Positions 47,531 to 56,849 of a stretch of DNA of 64,000 bases are shown piece after piece (position 1 is the stretch's first letter; each line of letters begins with the position of its first letter). The position numbers were made by a program, and so were the translations under genes. A model generated the notes under the pieces. It was not told where the DNA came from. It ran no database searches and saw only the letters and a list, made by a program, of their open reading frames with translations. This DNA comes from Ensifer adhaerens (GTDB taxonomy: Bacteria; Pseudomonadota; Alphaproteobacteria; Rhizobiales; Rhizobiaceae): NCBI RefSeq assembly GCF_013283195.1, contig NZ_JABEKT010000002.1, positions 868,001-932,000 on the forward strand, given 5' to 3'.

Positions 47531-48553
47531 TCAGCGCGCCTGGCTGCGGCCGAGGCCGTAGGTAAGCGCGAGCGCGCCGACGAGCACGGCACCCTTGACG
47601 AAGTCCTGGGTGTAATAGGGGGCGTTCAGCATGGTCAGGCCGTTGAGCAGGAGCCCGACGAAGACGGCGCCGACAATGGTGCCGAAGACGTTGGGACAGC
47701 GCAGGCCGAGGACGGCAAAGCCGATCAGCGCGGCGGCCACTGAATCCATCAGCAACGAGGCGCCTGACGAGACGTCGCCGCGACCGACCCGGGCCGCGAC
47801 GATGATGCCGCCGAGCGAGGCGAGCGTGCCCGAAAGCACATAGGCCAGCGTCTTCAGGCGAGGCACCGAGGCACCGGCAAGCCGGGTTGCCAGCTCGTTG
47901 CCGCCGGTGGCAAACAGCAGGCGGCCGAGCCTGGTGCGCTCCGTCAGCACGAACAGGACGATGGCGACAAGCGCCATGATGACGACGGGGGCGGGCACGA
48001 CGCCGAAGAAGCTAGAGCGTCCGATCAGCAGGAATGCCGGATCGTAGGCACCCGTTGCCGTGGAGCCGTCGGGAAGGATCAGCCCGGCCGAAATCGAGCG
48101 CCCGGCTGTCGGGATCAGTTGCAGGCCGGTCAGGAGAAACATCATCGCCAGTGTCGCCAGCAGGTCGGGTACGCGCAGGCGCACGATCAGGAAGGCGTTG
48201 ACGAGGCCGACGAGCGCGCCGAACAGGAGCACCAGCGGCACCGTTTCGTAGACGCCGAGGCCCCAGACGATCATCGAATAGCTGGCGGCCATGACACTCG
48301 ATGCGGCGACGGCCCCGATCGACAGGTCGAAGCCGCCGACGGCAAGGGTGATCGTAACGCCGGCACCGAGGATGGCGACGACGGACACGGCCTGCAGGAT
48401 GCTCATCAGGTTGGTGACGTTGATATAGGCGGGCTGCGCGAGCGCGAAGCCGGTGACCATGACGATGAGCAAGATGAACACGGCGCTGGCGCGGACGGCG
48501 GCGCTGATACGCTCGCTGAGCGGGCTTTGGTTTTCGCTGTTGATGATCGTCAT
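47531..48553 (-). CDS. Sugar-type ABC transporter permease
   Basis: A ribose-class permease of 340 residues with about nine hydrophobic helices, the LAVGGFDLSIGAVAA motif and the ATPase-coupling loop FATGGNELATRLAGASV. ATG 48553 lies four bases after the ATPase stop. It has the conserved C-terminal helices, but the family does not reveal the substrate. Confidence 0.88.
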   Translation of the reverse strand: MTIINSENQSPLSERISAAVRASAVFILLIVMVTGFALAQPAYINVTNLMSILQAVSVVAILGAGVTITLAVGGFDLSIGAVAASSVMAASYSMIVWGLGVYETVPLVLLFGALVGLVNAFLIVRLRVPDLLATLAMMFLLTGLQLIPTAGRSISAGLILPDGSTATGAYDPAFLLIGRSSFFGVVPAPVVIMALVAIVLFVLTERTRLGRLLFATGGNELATRLAGASVPRLKTLAYVLSGTLASLGGIIVAARVGRGDVSSGASLLMDSVAAALIGFAVLGLRCPNVFGTIVGAVFVGLLLNGLTMLNAPYYTQDFVKGAVLVGALALTYGLGRSQAR

Positions 48554-48557
48554 CCGC

Positions 48558-50033
48558 TCAGGCCTCGATTGCTTCAGCCGGAAGCTCCGCATGATGGGCC
48601 GGCGTCAATGTGTGATGGTCGATGATCAGAATCCGGTCGGCGACTTCCAGCGCCTCTTCCGGGTCCGAGGTGGCGATCAGGGTGGCGCGTTCGGTGTTGG
48701 CGCGGATCGCGGTGATGATGTCGTGACGGGCGCCGACATCGACGCCCTGGAACGGCTCGTCGAGCAAAAGCACGCGGCTCGGTTCGGCATTCCAGCGGCC
48801 GAGGATCACCTTTTGCTGATTGCCGCCGGAAAGCGAAGTCATCGGCGCTTCGGGGCCACTTGCCTTGATGCCGAGTGTGTCGATGGCGCGTTGCGCCTCA
48901 TACCTTTCGCGCGAACCTAGCAGGAAGCCGAGCGGATACCACTTCGGCAGATGAGGCAGGCTGATCGTCGGCGCCAGATTGCTACCGGGCCAATCGGCCG
49001 GCATCAGCGAGGAGCGGTGGCGATCTTCGCCGGCCATGAAGATACCCGCCTTGATCGCATCGGCGGGTGTGGCCGGAATATAGGCTTTGCCATCGAGCCG
49101 CATCGTGCCGGCGGCAAGGTGGCGCATGCCGAAGATCGTTTGAAGCAAACGGCTCTTGCCGGCGCCGAGCACACCTGTGACGGCGACCACTTCGCCGGGA
49201 TGAAGTTTGAGGTCGAACGGAGTGCTGCCGGCCACGAGCTGGACACCGGCCAACTCCAGCACCGGCGCGCCCTGAAAGGAACGCGCATCCGGCCGGGCGG
49301 CGCGCAAGGGTCGGCCAATCATCGTCTCGACGGCGCGATCGAAGTCGATGGGTCGGGCGAATTCTCCAACAACCGTGCCGCCGCGCATGACGACGGCGCG
49401 GTCGGCAAGGGCATTGAGGTCGGCAATGCGGTGCGAGATGAACAGGATCGCCAGGCCGTCGTCACGGAGGCGCCTGAGGATCGTGTAGAGCCGCTCGGAC
49501 TCTCGTCCCGAAATGCTCGCTGTCGGCTCATCCAAGATCAGCAGAGACGCTTGGCGCGACAGGGCGCGGGCAATGGCGACGAGCTGACGATCGGCTGCCG
49601 TCAGCTCGGCAAAGTCCCGGTCCAGCGGCAGTGCGAACCCGGCGTTCTCAAGCATGGCCGCGGCCTTGCGGCGAACAGCGGAACGGCTGAGGAAGAAGGG
49701 GGCCGAACCGTCGGCATACGCATGCAGCAGCAGTGCGTCGGCGACGGATAGCCCCGGCGCTCCGACGCGCTCGGTCGACTGGTGGACGGTGACCACGCCG
49801 GCATCCGTTGCCTCGGCCGGTGAACGGGGAGCATAAGGTCGGCCCGCGAGCGTCATCGTTCCGTGGTCGGCTGCCAGCGTTCCCGCGAGCACGTTGACGA
49901 GGGTCGATTTGCCGGCGCCGTTTGCACCCATGAGAGCGACGATTTCGCCGGAGCGGATCTCAAGAGAGGCTCCGGCAAGCGCTTTCGTTGGCCCGAAAGC
50001 GTGGGCAAGTCCGTCGATGCGGAGGAGGGGCAT
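48558..50033 (-). CDS. Sugar-type ABC transporter ATPase, two domains
   Basis: A 491-residue RbsA-type ATPase with Walker A GANGAGKSTLVNVLAG, a first signature region (FAELTAADRQLVAIARAL, less canonical than usual) and Walker B LLILDEPTASIS in the first domain. The second domain has a degenerate Walker A (GVLGAGKSRLLQTIFG), signature LSGGNQQKVILGRWN and VLLLDEPFQGVD. It is first of the operon and divergent from a second binding protein gene. Confidence 0.9.
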   Translation of the reverse strand: MPLLRIDGLAHAFGPTKALAGASLEIRSGEIVALMGANGAGKSTLVNVLAGTLAADHGTMTLAGRPYAPRSPAEATDAGVVTVHQSTERVGAPGLSVADALLLHAYADGSAPFFLSRSAVRRKAAAMLENAGFALPLDRDFAELTAADRQLVAIARALSRQASLLILDEPTASISGRESERLYTILRRLRDDGLAILFISHRIADLNALADRAVVMRGGTVVGEFARPIDFDRAVETMIGRPLRAARPDARSFQGAPVLELAGVQLVAGSTPFDLKLHPGEVVAVTGVLGAGKSRLLQTIFGMRHLAAGTMRLDGKAYIPATPADAIKAGIFMAGEDRHRSSLMPADWPGSNLAPTISLPHLPKWYPLGFLLGSRERYEAQRAIDTLGIKASGPEAPMTSLSGGNQQKVILGRWNAEPSRVLLLDEPFQGVDVGARHDIITAIRANTERATLIATSDPEEALEVADRILIIDHHTLTPAHHAELPAEAIEA

Positions 50034-50384
50034 TGCTAAACCAATTCGTCACTGCGCGGCAATCAAGGTCGAAAAATATGCATTTTCGGTAGAGAAAGAC
50101 AGCGCAACGAATGAAAGTCGGTGCCAAACATCCGCTAATATATCGCAAAAATATCCCTGGCTTGCGCAATAATCGGAATATTCATCCGAAGGCGTTCCTC
50201 AGCCATTTCATCTTCGGCGGCCCGCCGCGCAACTTCTGCCGCCAGACCGGCGGTTGTGAGCAAGGCGTTCCTCCGCCGCCTCCGGGATTGGAATGTCTTT
50301 ATTGTACATAAAAATTGTAGATTATACCATGGCATCGACGGCTGATGGTCAGCCGCAAGGGTTGAGATCAACAGGAGATCGACA
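50034..50384. other. Divergent promoter region between the ATPase and the second binding protein
   Basis: The 351 bases contain no supported gene. Two AT-rich zones, 50080-50160 and 50290-50340 (TTTATTGTACATAAAAATTG), probably hold the promoters in the two directions. I do not see a strong palindrome shared by both. Confidence 0.45.
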
Positions 50385-51428
50385 ATGCGGTACGGTTTGA
50401 AACGCGCGACGACCGCGCTTATGGCTTTGGGGTTTGCGGGCGGTGCTTCGGCCGCCGGGCTGGAGGGCGCGCCGGCGCCCTTCGACAAGGGCGGGGTGAA
50501 GGTGGCGCTCATCTCCTACATCTCTTCGGGTGATTTCTTCCAGGCCTATCAGGCTGGCGCCGAGGCGCAGGCCAAGGCGCTGGGCATCGACCTGCGTGTG
50601 TTCCCCGGTAAGCAGAATGCGGCGGAGCAGCGCGAGCAGGTGCAGCAGGCGATCAATCTCGGCGTTCAGGGTATCGTCGTCGATCACGGGCTGCCGGAAT
50701 CGCTCGGCGATGTCGTGCAGCAGGCGGTCGATGCCGGCGTGAAAGTGGTGGCTTTCGACGTCAATCTGAACAATCCTTCCGTTCCGCAGGTGGAGCAGAG
50801 CGATCATGAGCTGGCGCGACTGGCCCTGGAGCAGGCGGTCAAGGATAACGGCACAAGCTTCAAGGCCGGGTACGTCTATGTCGCCGGCTTCGCGCCGCTC
50901 GATCGCCGCAACGAGGTCTGGGACAAGTTCAAGGCCGACAATCCCGATGTGGTCGAGAAAGCCCGCTTCGGCAATGTCAGCGACACCACGGCAACGAGCA
51001 CGGCGGATCAGGCGAAGGCCGCCTTCACCGCCAACCCGGATATATCCGTCGTCTTCGCGCCCTACGACGAATTCGCCCGCGGCGTGAAGCTCGCCGCCGC
51101 CGATCTTGGCATCGCCGACAAATTGAAGATCTATTCGGCCGATGTTTCGACCGCCGATATCCAGGAGATCGTCGAAGACGGTAGCCCCTGGGTGGCGACG
51201 GTTGCCACCAACCCGGCCGTTGTCGGCGCCGTCTCGATCCGTGCCGTCGCCCTCAAGATCGCCGGTCAAGATGTGCCGAAACAGATCCTGGTCAAGCCGG
51301 CCCTGTTAACCCAGGAAGCGTTGCGTCAGGCTGGCGTAAAGACGATCGAGGATCTGGCGGCGAAAGTTCCCGCTTTCAGCGCCATTGACGCAGTTACCGC
51401 CGATTGGATCCCCGCGAAGCTTTTTTGA
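50385..51428 (+). CDS. Second periplasmic binding protein, paralogue of the one at 46455
   Basis: A 347-residue type 1 binding protein with a short signal (RATTALMALGFAGGASAA). It shares with the other protein the opening GAPAPFDKG, YVAGFAPLDRR, NPDISV-F-P-DEFA-GVKLA, DVSTADIQ and the C-terminal ADWIPAKLF/AEWIPSATN, so it is a duplicated receptor. It lies divergently next to the ATPase gene. The two probably present related ligands to the same permease. ATG 50385 follows AGGAG. Confidence 0.86.
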   Translation: MRYGLKRATTALMALGFAGGASAAGLEGAPAPFDKGGVKVALISYISSGDFFQAYQAGAEAQAKALGIDLRVFPGKQNAAEQREQVQQAINLGVQGIVVDHGLPESLGDVVQQAVDAGVKVVAFDVNLNNPSVPQVEQSDHELARLALEQAVKDNGTSFKAGYVYVAGFAPLDRRNEVWDKFKADNPDVVEKARFGNVSDTTATSTADQAKAAFTANPDISVVFAPYDEFARGVKLAAADLGIADKLKIYSADVSTADIQEIVEDGSPWVATVATNPAVVGAVSIRAVALKIAGQDVPKQILVKPALLTQEALRQAGVKTIEDLAAKVPAFSAIDAVTADWIPAKLF

Positions 51429-51680
51429 CGGCCTTGCATCTGCGGCTCTTGAAGAAACAGCTGGCCTTGGAGCAAATCTTTGCTGAGCTGCCTTGAATTC
51501 GACAATAAAATTCACAAAATCTATGCAGAAACTTACGTAATTTCTTGAGAGTGACCCGGTTTGGGTGTATGGCATCTTAAGTGAAACAGTGCGGCCGTCA
51601 CAACCTGTTGCCTCCGGTGATACCAACGTCGGTGCGGAACGGACTTGTGGCGGCCTTTGCGTTCAGGAAAGCGAAGTGCA

Positions 51681-52139
51681 ATGTTGACCAAGAAGGGTAA
51701 ATACGGGCTGAAGGCTCTTGTCGACCTGGCTCAACTGGAGCCTGGCGAGACCGCCTTCATCACTGAAATCGCCACCCGCAACAATATACCGAAGAAGTTC
51801 CTCGACGCGATCCTGCTCGAGCTGCGTAATGCCGGAATCCTGCGCTCGAAAAAGGGCCCTGGCGGCGGCTATTCGCTTTCGAGGCCGGCGTCCGATATCC
51901 GCATCGGCCAGGTGATCCGTACGCTGGACGGTCCGCTGGCACCGATCCGTTGTGCGAGCCGCACCGCGTTCGAAGCCTGTGACGACTGTTCCGACCCGGT
52001 CAACTGTCACGTGCGCAAATCGATGAGCGACGTGCGCGATGCGGTGGCGTCTATCCTCGACAACATGACGCTTGAACAGTTTGCCGCCAACGACAATGGC
52101 AACGAGATCGTCGCGCTCAGGGACGCGGAAGTCGGCTGA
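51681..52139 (+). CDS. Rrf2-family transcriptional regulator with four cysteines
   Basis: A 152-residue winged-helix regulator: MLTKKGKYGLKALVDLAQLE, the recognition helix in RNNIPKKFLDAILLELRNAG, and the wing SKKGPGGGYSLSRP. Cys91, Cys100, Cys103 and Cys109 lie in the region that binds an Fe-S cluster in IscR and RirA, though with different spacing. It may sense Fe-S, redox or sulfur status. The next gene is an organosulfur-type flavoenzyme, which suggests sulfur regulation. ATG 51681 is used; the frame extends 12 codons upstream. Confidence 0.87.
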   Translation: MLTKKGKYGLKALVDLAQLEPGETAFITEIATRNNIPKKFLDAILLELRNAGILRSKKGPGGGYSLSRPASDIRIGQVIRTLDGPLAPIRCASRTAFEACDDCSDPVNCHVRKSMSDVRDAVASILDNMTLEQFAANDNGNEIVALRDAEVG

Positions 52140-52230
52140 TCCTTGTCGAGGTCAGCGGTCGTCGCAAAGGTCGTCAAGGGTAGGACTTTCCGGTTCGTCG
52201 TCCTGAGTTGAAAATCATTTGCTGTCATTG

Positions 52231-52241
52231 TCTATAGAATA
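52231..52241. promoter_or_regulatory. Shared motif upstream of the first SfnB/DszC-type gene
   Basis: TCTATAGAATA lies 38-48 bases before the gene at 52279. Its reverse complement, TATTCTATAGA, differs by one base from TATTCTATGGA before the other flavoenzyme gene (54925-54935). Orientation relative to the gene is the same in both. It is a candidate operator for the adjacent Rrf2 regulator. Confidence 0.5.
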
Positions 52242-52278
52242 AATGCACTATTTCGCTTCAATCAATGGAGAGAGGCGA

Positions 52279-53505
52279 ATGAGCAACGTGCATTTCCTCC
52301 GGGAACCCGAACCGGCCAATACTGAACAGGAAGAAAAGCGCCAGCATCTGTTTGCGAAGGCGACCGAGCTTTCGGGCCAGTTTGCGCAGCGTGGCGCCGA
52401 GCTTGACCGCCTGGGTTTGCCGCCGCGCGACGAAATCGAAGCGCTACGCCAAGCCGGGCTGCTGTCGGCACTGCACGCTCCAGAAATCGGCGGAGCTGGC
52501 TTGAGCTGGCTTGATGGGTTGCGTCTTGTCCGGATCATCTCGCGTGGCGAAAGCTCTATCGGCCAGCTGCTCGGCTATCACTATGTCAACAGCCAGTATG
52601 TCTACTGGGCGGCTGCCGATGCGAGGCAGGCCTGGGTGCTCGGCGCCGAGACCGTCGAGCGGCAACTCTACTGGGGTGCTGCCGTCAACCCGCGGGATCC
52701 CGGGCTTGTGCTCGAACGGCGCGGCGGCCATTATGTGCTCAACGGCCGCAAGACGTTCTCGACCGGCGCGCATGTTTCCGATCGCATCAACGTCAACGCG
52801 ACGCTCGAGGGCAAGATCGCCAATTTCGTCGTGCCGACGGATCGTCCTGGGTATGTCGCCCATGACGACTGGGACAATATCGGCCAGCGGCTTTCCGATA
52901 GCGGCAGCGTCGAGTTCCGCGATTTTCCGGTTTACGAGCGCGATTTCATTCTGCCGCTTGCCGAACCGTTCGATCCGCCTCAGGTGCAAGCGACGTTCAA
53001 CACGCCGCTGATCCAGCTGGTCTTCGTCAACTTCTATCTCGGCACGGCAGAAGGGGCGCTGGCTGCGGCACTCGATTACATCAGAACGACGACGCGCCCC
53101 TGGATCACGTCAGGTGTGTCACGCGCCAGCGAGGACCCCTACATTCTCGAACGTGTCGGCGAATTGCAGGCCGCTTTGAAGGCGTCCGTGGCTCTGGCTG
53201 ATGTGGCGGCCAGTGCAGTCGAAGCCGCGCTGTCGAAGGGCAGGTCCGTGACCGAGCGTGAACGTGGGGACGCCGCGATCGAAGCCTATGCCGCCAAAGT
53301 CAATGCCACCCATGTTGCGCTCGATGTGACTGCGAAGGTCTTCGAATTGATGGGTGCGCGCGCCACCGCGGCCCATTATGGTTTCGACCGATATTGGCGC
53401 AACGTCCGCACCCACACCCTGCACGACCCGGTCTTCTACAAGGCACGCGAGGTTGGCGACTTTACGCTGAACGACCGTATCCCGCAGGTCAGTCTCTATA
53501 GTTGA
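52279..53505 (+). CDS. Flavin-dependent monooxygenase, acyl-CoA dehydrogenase fold (DszC/SfnC type)
   Basis: A 408-residue enzyme with the acyl-CoA dehydrogenase fold: helical N-domain (EIEALRQAGLLSALHAPEIG), beta domain (VLNGRKTFSTGAHVSDRI) and helical C-domain (GFDRYWRNVRTHTLHDPVFY), which lacks the catalytic glutamate of true dehydrogenases and is typical of DszC, SfnC and related two-component monooxygenases. It would use reduced flavin to oxidise a sulfur or nitrogen compound. ATG 52279 follows GGAGAGAGGCGA. A flavin reductase is not seen in the window. Confidence 0.85.
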   Translation: MSNVHFLREPEPANTEQEEKRQHLFAKATELSGQFAQRGAELDRLGLPPRDEIEALRQAGLLSALHAPEIGGAGLSWLDGLRLVRIISRGESSIGQLLGYHYVNSQYVYWAAADARQAWVLGAETVERQLYWGAAVNPRDPGLVLERRGGHYVLNGRKTFSTGAHVSDRINVNATLEGKIANFVVPTDRPGYVAHDDWDNIGQRLSDSGSVEFRDFPVYERDFILPLAEPFDPPQVQATFNTPLIQLVFVNFYLGTAEGALAAALDYIRTTTRPWITSGVSRASEDPYILERVGELQAALKASVALADVAASAVEAALSKGRSVTERERGDAAIEAYAAKVNATHVALDVTAKVFELMGARATAAHYGFDRYWRNVRTHTLHDPVFYKAREVGDFTLNDRIPQVSLYS

Positions 53506-53544
53506 TCGAAAGCAGTGCGGCCGGAATGCAAACATCGCACTTTG

Positions 53545-53593
53545 CCAAACGAAAAGGACCGCCCGGGCTTTCCGGGCGGTCCTTTTCGTTTGG
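53545..53593. terminator. Bidirectional terminator between the two flavoenzyme genes
   Basis: A perfect 22-base stem (CCAAACGAAAAGGACCGCCC and the next GG, with complement) and a 5-base GCTTT loop lie between convergent genes. A-rich and T-rich ends make it work on both strands. Confidence 0.95.
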
Positions 53594-53640
53594 CCTAGGA
53601 TTGGCGGATCTCAAAGCAATGGTGTCGTCCCGTTGCGGTG

Positions 53641-54858
53641 TCAGAGCGCACCGTTCTTCGGCGGCGTCACGCCGTTCAGGTGGTAGTTGCCGACGACGTG
53701 ATATTTCCAGCGCACGGGATCGTGCAGCGTGTGGGTGCGGGCATTGCGCCAGTGCCGGTCGAGATTGAGGCCTATGCGGGTCGACGACGTCCCTGCGAGC
53801 TCGAACAAGGTGTTGCTGGCTTCGAGTGCGATTTCCGTCGTCAGGACCTTAGCGGCGGCGACAGCCAACGTTGCCTCGATGACGCTTTCCTCGGTGCCGT
53901 TGATCTGGGCGATATCGACCTTCTTGCCGGCGCGCTCGACAATGGCGGTCGCCGCCTCGAGGCGGATCGCGAGCTGTCCGATGCGGGCGATCGTCAACGG
54001 GTCGTCCGCCGCCCGCTCGACGCCGCTGTCCATCCAGGGGCGAGCGCGGTTGCGCACGAAGTCGAGCGTTTCGGCAAAGGCGGCGCGCGCGATGCCGAGA
54101 TCGATGCCGGCATGGATGATCTGGCCGACCGAACCGATCGTCGTCGGCCGCTCGAAGCCGCGGTGATGACGCACGACGGCGTCGGCCGTCACGTAGACGT
54201 TCTGCAGCACCGTGGTGCCGCTGCCCGTGGTGCGCTGGCCGAAACCGTCCCAGTCGTCGATCACCTGCAGTCCTTCCGCACCGCGCGGCACGAAGGACAT
54301 CGTGAGTTTCTCGTCCGGATCGAGCGCGAACACGACGACCCATTCGGCGAAGAGCACCCCGGTCGAATAGAACTTGCGGCCATTGAGGCGGTGTCCGAGA
54401 CCGTCAGGCGTCAGGCGGGTCGCATAGTCGCCGACGGTCTTCGTGTCCTTCTCGGAAAGCGCGTTGCCGAAGCGGTCGCCGGCGAGCGCGCGACCGAAGA
54501 AGAACTTCTTCTGTTCCTCCGTGCCGTCGGTGCGCAGCGCCTCGAGAATATAGAAATGATTCTGCGGGATCTGGCCGATCGAACTGTCGGCCGCCGACAG
54601 GATGGCGATGATTTCAGCCAGTACCGCATTGGAAACGTCGATGCCGTCATAGTCGGATGGCACGGTGATGGCGAGCAGCCCTGATTGAGCGAGGGTGTCG
54701 AGTTCCTCGAAGGGCAGGATCCGGTCGGTATCCCGCTCGTTTGAGCGTTTGGCAAATTCGCCCGCGAGGTCCCGGGCGATCTCCAGCGCCTCTTCCTCGC
54801 TTGTGATCCGGTGTGCCGAGAGCTTTGTTTTCTCGGAAAGCTGCGAGATCGTCCCCAT
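53641..54858 (-). CDS. sfnB: SfnB-family sulfur acquisition oxidoreductase
   Basis: A 405-residue flavoenzyme of the same fold as its neighbour. GNALSEKDTKTVGDYATRLT and LNGRKFYSTGVLFAEWVVVF are SfnB-like, as is the C-terminal NLDRHWRNARTHTLHDPVRW-KYHVVGNYHLNG. SfnB is linked to dimethylsulfone and sulfonate use under sulfate limitation. Together with the Rrf2 regulator and the second enzyme it forms a likely sulfur-scavenging set. The start at 54858 begins MGTISQLSEKTKL; GGAGCAATC precedes it. Confidence 0.86.
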   Translation of the reverse strand: MGTISQLSEKTKLSAHRITSEEEALEIARDLAGEFAKRSNERDTDRILPFEELDTLAQSGLLAITVPSDYDGIDVSNAVLAEIIAILSAADSSIGQIPQNHFYILEALRTDGTEEQKKFFFGRALAGDRFGNALSEKDTKTVGDYATRLTPDGLGHRLNGRKFYSTGVLFAEWVVVFALDPDEKLTMSFVPRGAEGLQVIDDWDGFGQRTTGSGTTVLQNVYVTADAVVRHHRGFERPTTIGSVGQIIHAGIDLGIARAAFAETLDFVRNRARPWMDSGVERAADDPLTIARIGQLAIRLEAATAIVERAGKKVDIAQINGTEESVIEATLAVAAAKVLTTEIALEASNTLFELAGTSSTRIGLNLDRHWRNARTHTLHDPVRWKYHVVGNYHLNGVTPPKNGAL

Positions 54859-55248
54859 GTGATTGCTCCATGTCGATAGTGGCGCATATCTGTGAATTAT
54901 CTGGCGTCGTCAGGTAAGATCGTCTATTCTATGGAATATATCGATATTAGTTTTTCGTTCCTCATGCTTTGACGAATGGTCGGCATTTTCAAGCCGGTAG
55001 CGGAACAAGAGGCACGAAATGGCTGCCGATCCTTGCGGAGTGCGTTTCATCCGAATGCCGCCCCGCGAGAAAAGCCGAAAAAATCGGCGGTTGCTCGGAA
55101 CCATTGCCGCACTTTTGCATTTCGCCATGGCCCGCAGTCTACCGATTGTGTGGTCGTCAAAGTACCGGCCACACGGCACGATGACAAATACATGCTGACA
55201 GTATTGGCCATTCGCGTTTCCCGGCCTTAACCACTGAAGGAGACACAA
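54859..55248. other. Intergenic region before the hypothetical gene at 55249
   Basis: A 390-base stretch without a supported gene. Near its left end lies TATTCTATGGAATA (54925-54938), an inverted repeat that matches the motif before the gene at 52279. The remainder contains only antisense-like frames. Confidence 0.5.
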
Positions 55249-55635
55249 ATGACGAATTTGCTGCCCGCTCTTCACGAAGGGCACGCCTCCATCATCCTGC
55301 AAAATCTCTTCAGAGATGCCCTTGAGGCCTATGATGATTGGGGCGAGGGGATGCCTGAACCCGTGGTTTCGTTCGAAGGCAAGGTGCTGCCGATCAGGCA
55401 CGTTTTCGACCGGATGAAACCTTGCACCGACATCATGCCGGCAAACATGATCGGCATCGTCACCGACGGTCTGACCAAACCCTGGAGTGGTGACGGTCCG
55501 CTCGATGAAATGACGTTTTCGACGGCGGCGCGCGTCATGTCCGTTCTGACCAAGCGGCAGTTGCGTCGCTATGGCCGCGGCTCGATCGAGGTCTTTGCCG
55601 AACGTTTCAAGCCATCTCTGCACGTCGACGTCTGA
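55249..55635 (+). CDS. Conserved hypothetical protein
   Basis: A 128-residue soluble protein with no signal or membrane segment. It is preceded by AAGGAG at normal spacing, and codon use is like its neighbours, so it is probably expressed. Segments such as LLPALHEGHASIILQNLFRD, PLDEMTFSTAARVMSVL and KRQLRRYGRGSIEVFAERF suggest an alpha-helical fold. I do not recognise the family, and the neighbours (sfnB divergent, LysR downstream) give no clear hint. Confidence 0.65.
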   Translation: MTNLLPALHEGHASIILQNLFRDALEAYDDWGEGMPEPVVSFEGKVLPIRHVFDRMKPCTDIMPANMIGIVTDGLTKPWSGDGPLDEMTFSTAARVMSVLTKRQLRRYGRGSIEVFAERFKPSLHVDV

Positions 55636-55851
55636 TCGCCGGAGCATTCCAAACAGGCCGGAGAGCGGCAGCGCTCTTCGGCATTCGTATCGATCCTTAT
55701 CCTCCTCGACAGAACAGCAGACCCGCTCGGCGGCGTCTCGGCGAACCGCTGCGTCCGCCGGAAAACCGATGCCGCCGAAATCTGCTTCCTAGTTTCTCCG
55801 CCTTTTCGTAAACACAAAAGCGAAGACGGCGACGGGGATGGTGGGGTCGGC

Positions 55852-56754
55852 ATGAATTTTCGACAATTGGAAGTGCTGCGCACGTTGCTTGCCACCGGTT
55901 CCACGATTGCGGCGGCAAAGACCATGGGGCTCAGCCAGTCCGGTGTCAGCCGCCTGCTTCAGCAACTGGAGGAGGATCTGTCGCTGACCTTGTTTGCGCG
56001 CGACAAGGGCCGGCTGATCCCGACGCCGGAGGCGCTGAAGCTGTCCGAGGACGCCGAGCATATCCTGCTCGGGATCGATCGTTTCACCAATCTCGCCCAG
56101 GATCTTCGCAGCGGCGCCGTCGGCCCCGAGGTCGTGCGCATCGGGCTGCCGAATAGCATGTCGGAAAGCTTCGCCCCCGCAATGCTGGCCGACTACGCCA
56201 AGGACTTTCCGGGTGTTCGCGTCGAAACCTTCTTCGATACGACGGTGGCAATTGCCCGCCTGGTGGAGCAGCGCGTCATCGATTTCGGCTTCCTGCGCTA
56301 CGAGGGGCAATTGAGCGCCAGCCTCGAAATGCAGCCGGTGGCGGGCGGCGTCAGCGTCTGCGTCATGGCGAAGAACCATCCGCTGACGGCACTCGACCAT
56401 GTCACCCCGAAGGAGCTGAGGGGTATCCCGCTGATCTTGATCGGTCGTCGCCGGCCGACCCGGGTCATGCTCGACGAAATCTTTCGAAAGGCCGGCGTGC
56501 CGCAGAAGGTCAGGATCGAGACGCACAGCAACAGCTCGGCCTGCGCCTATGCCGCTCACGATCTCGGGGTGGCAATCATCAGCAGCTTTTTCGCCAACCT
56601 GCATCGGCACCTGCCGATCGAGATCAGAAGCTTTTCGCCGCACCTGACGCAGGATTTCGGCGTCGCGACCGCCGCCGGCGTGCCGCTGTCGATTGCGGCG
56701 CAGGCGATGATCGATTGCCTGAAAAGGCAAATTGCCGCTTCGCAGGAGCCGTAG
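55852..56754 (+). CDS. LysR-type transcriptional regulator
   Basis: A 300-residue regulator with the standard N-terminal helix-turn-helix (FRQLEVLRTLLATGSTIAAA, MGLSQSGVSRLLQQLEEDL, LFARDKGRLIPTPEA) and a periplasmic-binding-protein-like effector domain (VVRIGLPNSMSESFAPAML onward). The N-terminus MNFRQLEVLRTLLATGS resembles regulators of opine or amino acid catabolism. The target is unknown; the next gene on the same strand is a methionine sulfoxide reductase. ATG 55852 follows GGGGTCGGC, a weak ribosome site. Confidence 0.88.
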   Translation: MNFRQLEVLRTLLATGSTIAAAKTMGLSQSGVSRLLQQLEEDLSLTLFARDKGRLIPTPEALKLSEDAEHILLGIDRFTNLAQDLRSGAVGPEVVRIGLPNSMSESFAPAMLADYAKDFPGVRVETFFDTTVAIARLVEQRVIDFGFLRYEGQLSASLEMQPVAGGVSVCVMAKNHPLTALDHVTPKELRGIPLILIGRRRPTRVMLDEIFRKAGVPQKVRIETHSNSSACAYAAHDLGVAIISSFFANLHRHLPIEIRSFSPHLTQDFGVATAAGVPLSIAAQAMIDCLKRQIAASQEP

Positions 56755-56849
56755 GTGCATGCGAGGTCGGCGGCGCGCATGCGCCGCAATTGGCAAACCT
56801 TGCTTGCGACACTACATTGCCGGTCCATGCTTTGAGAGAGTGATAGATC

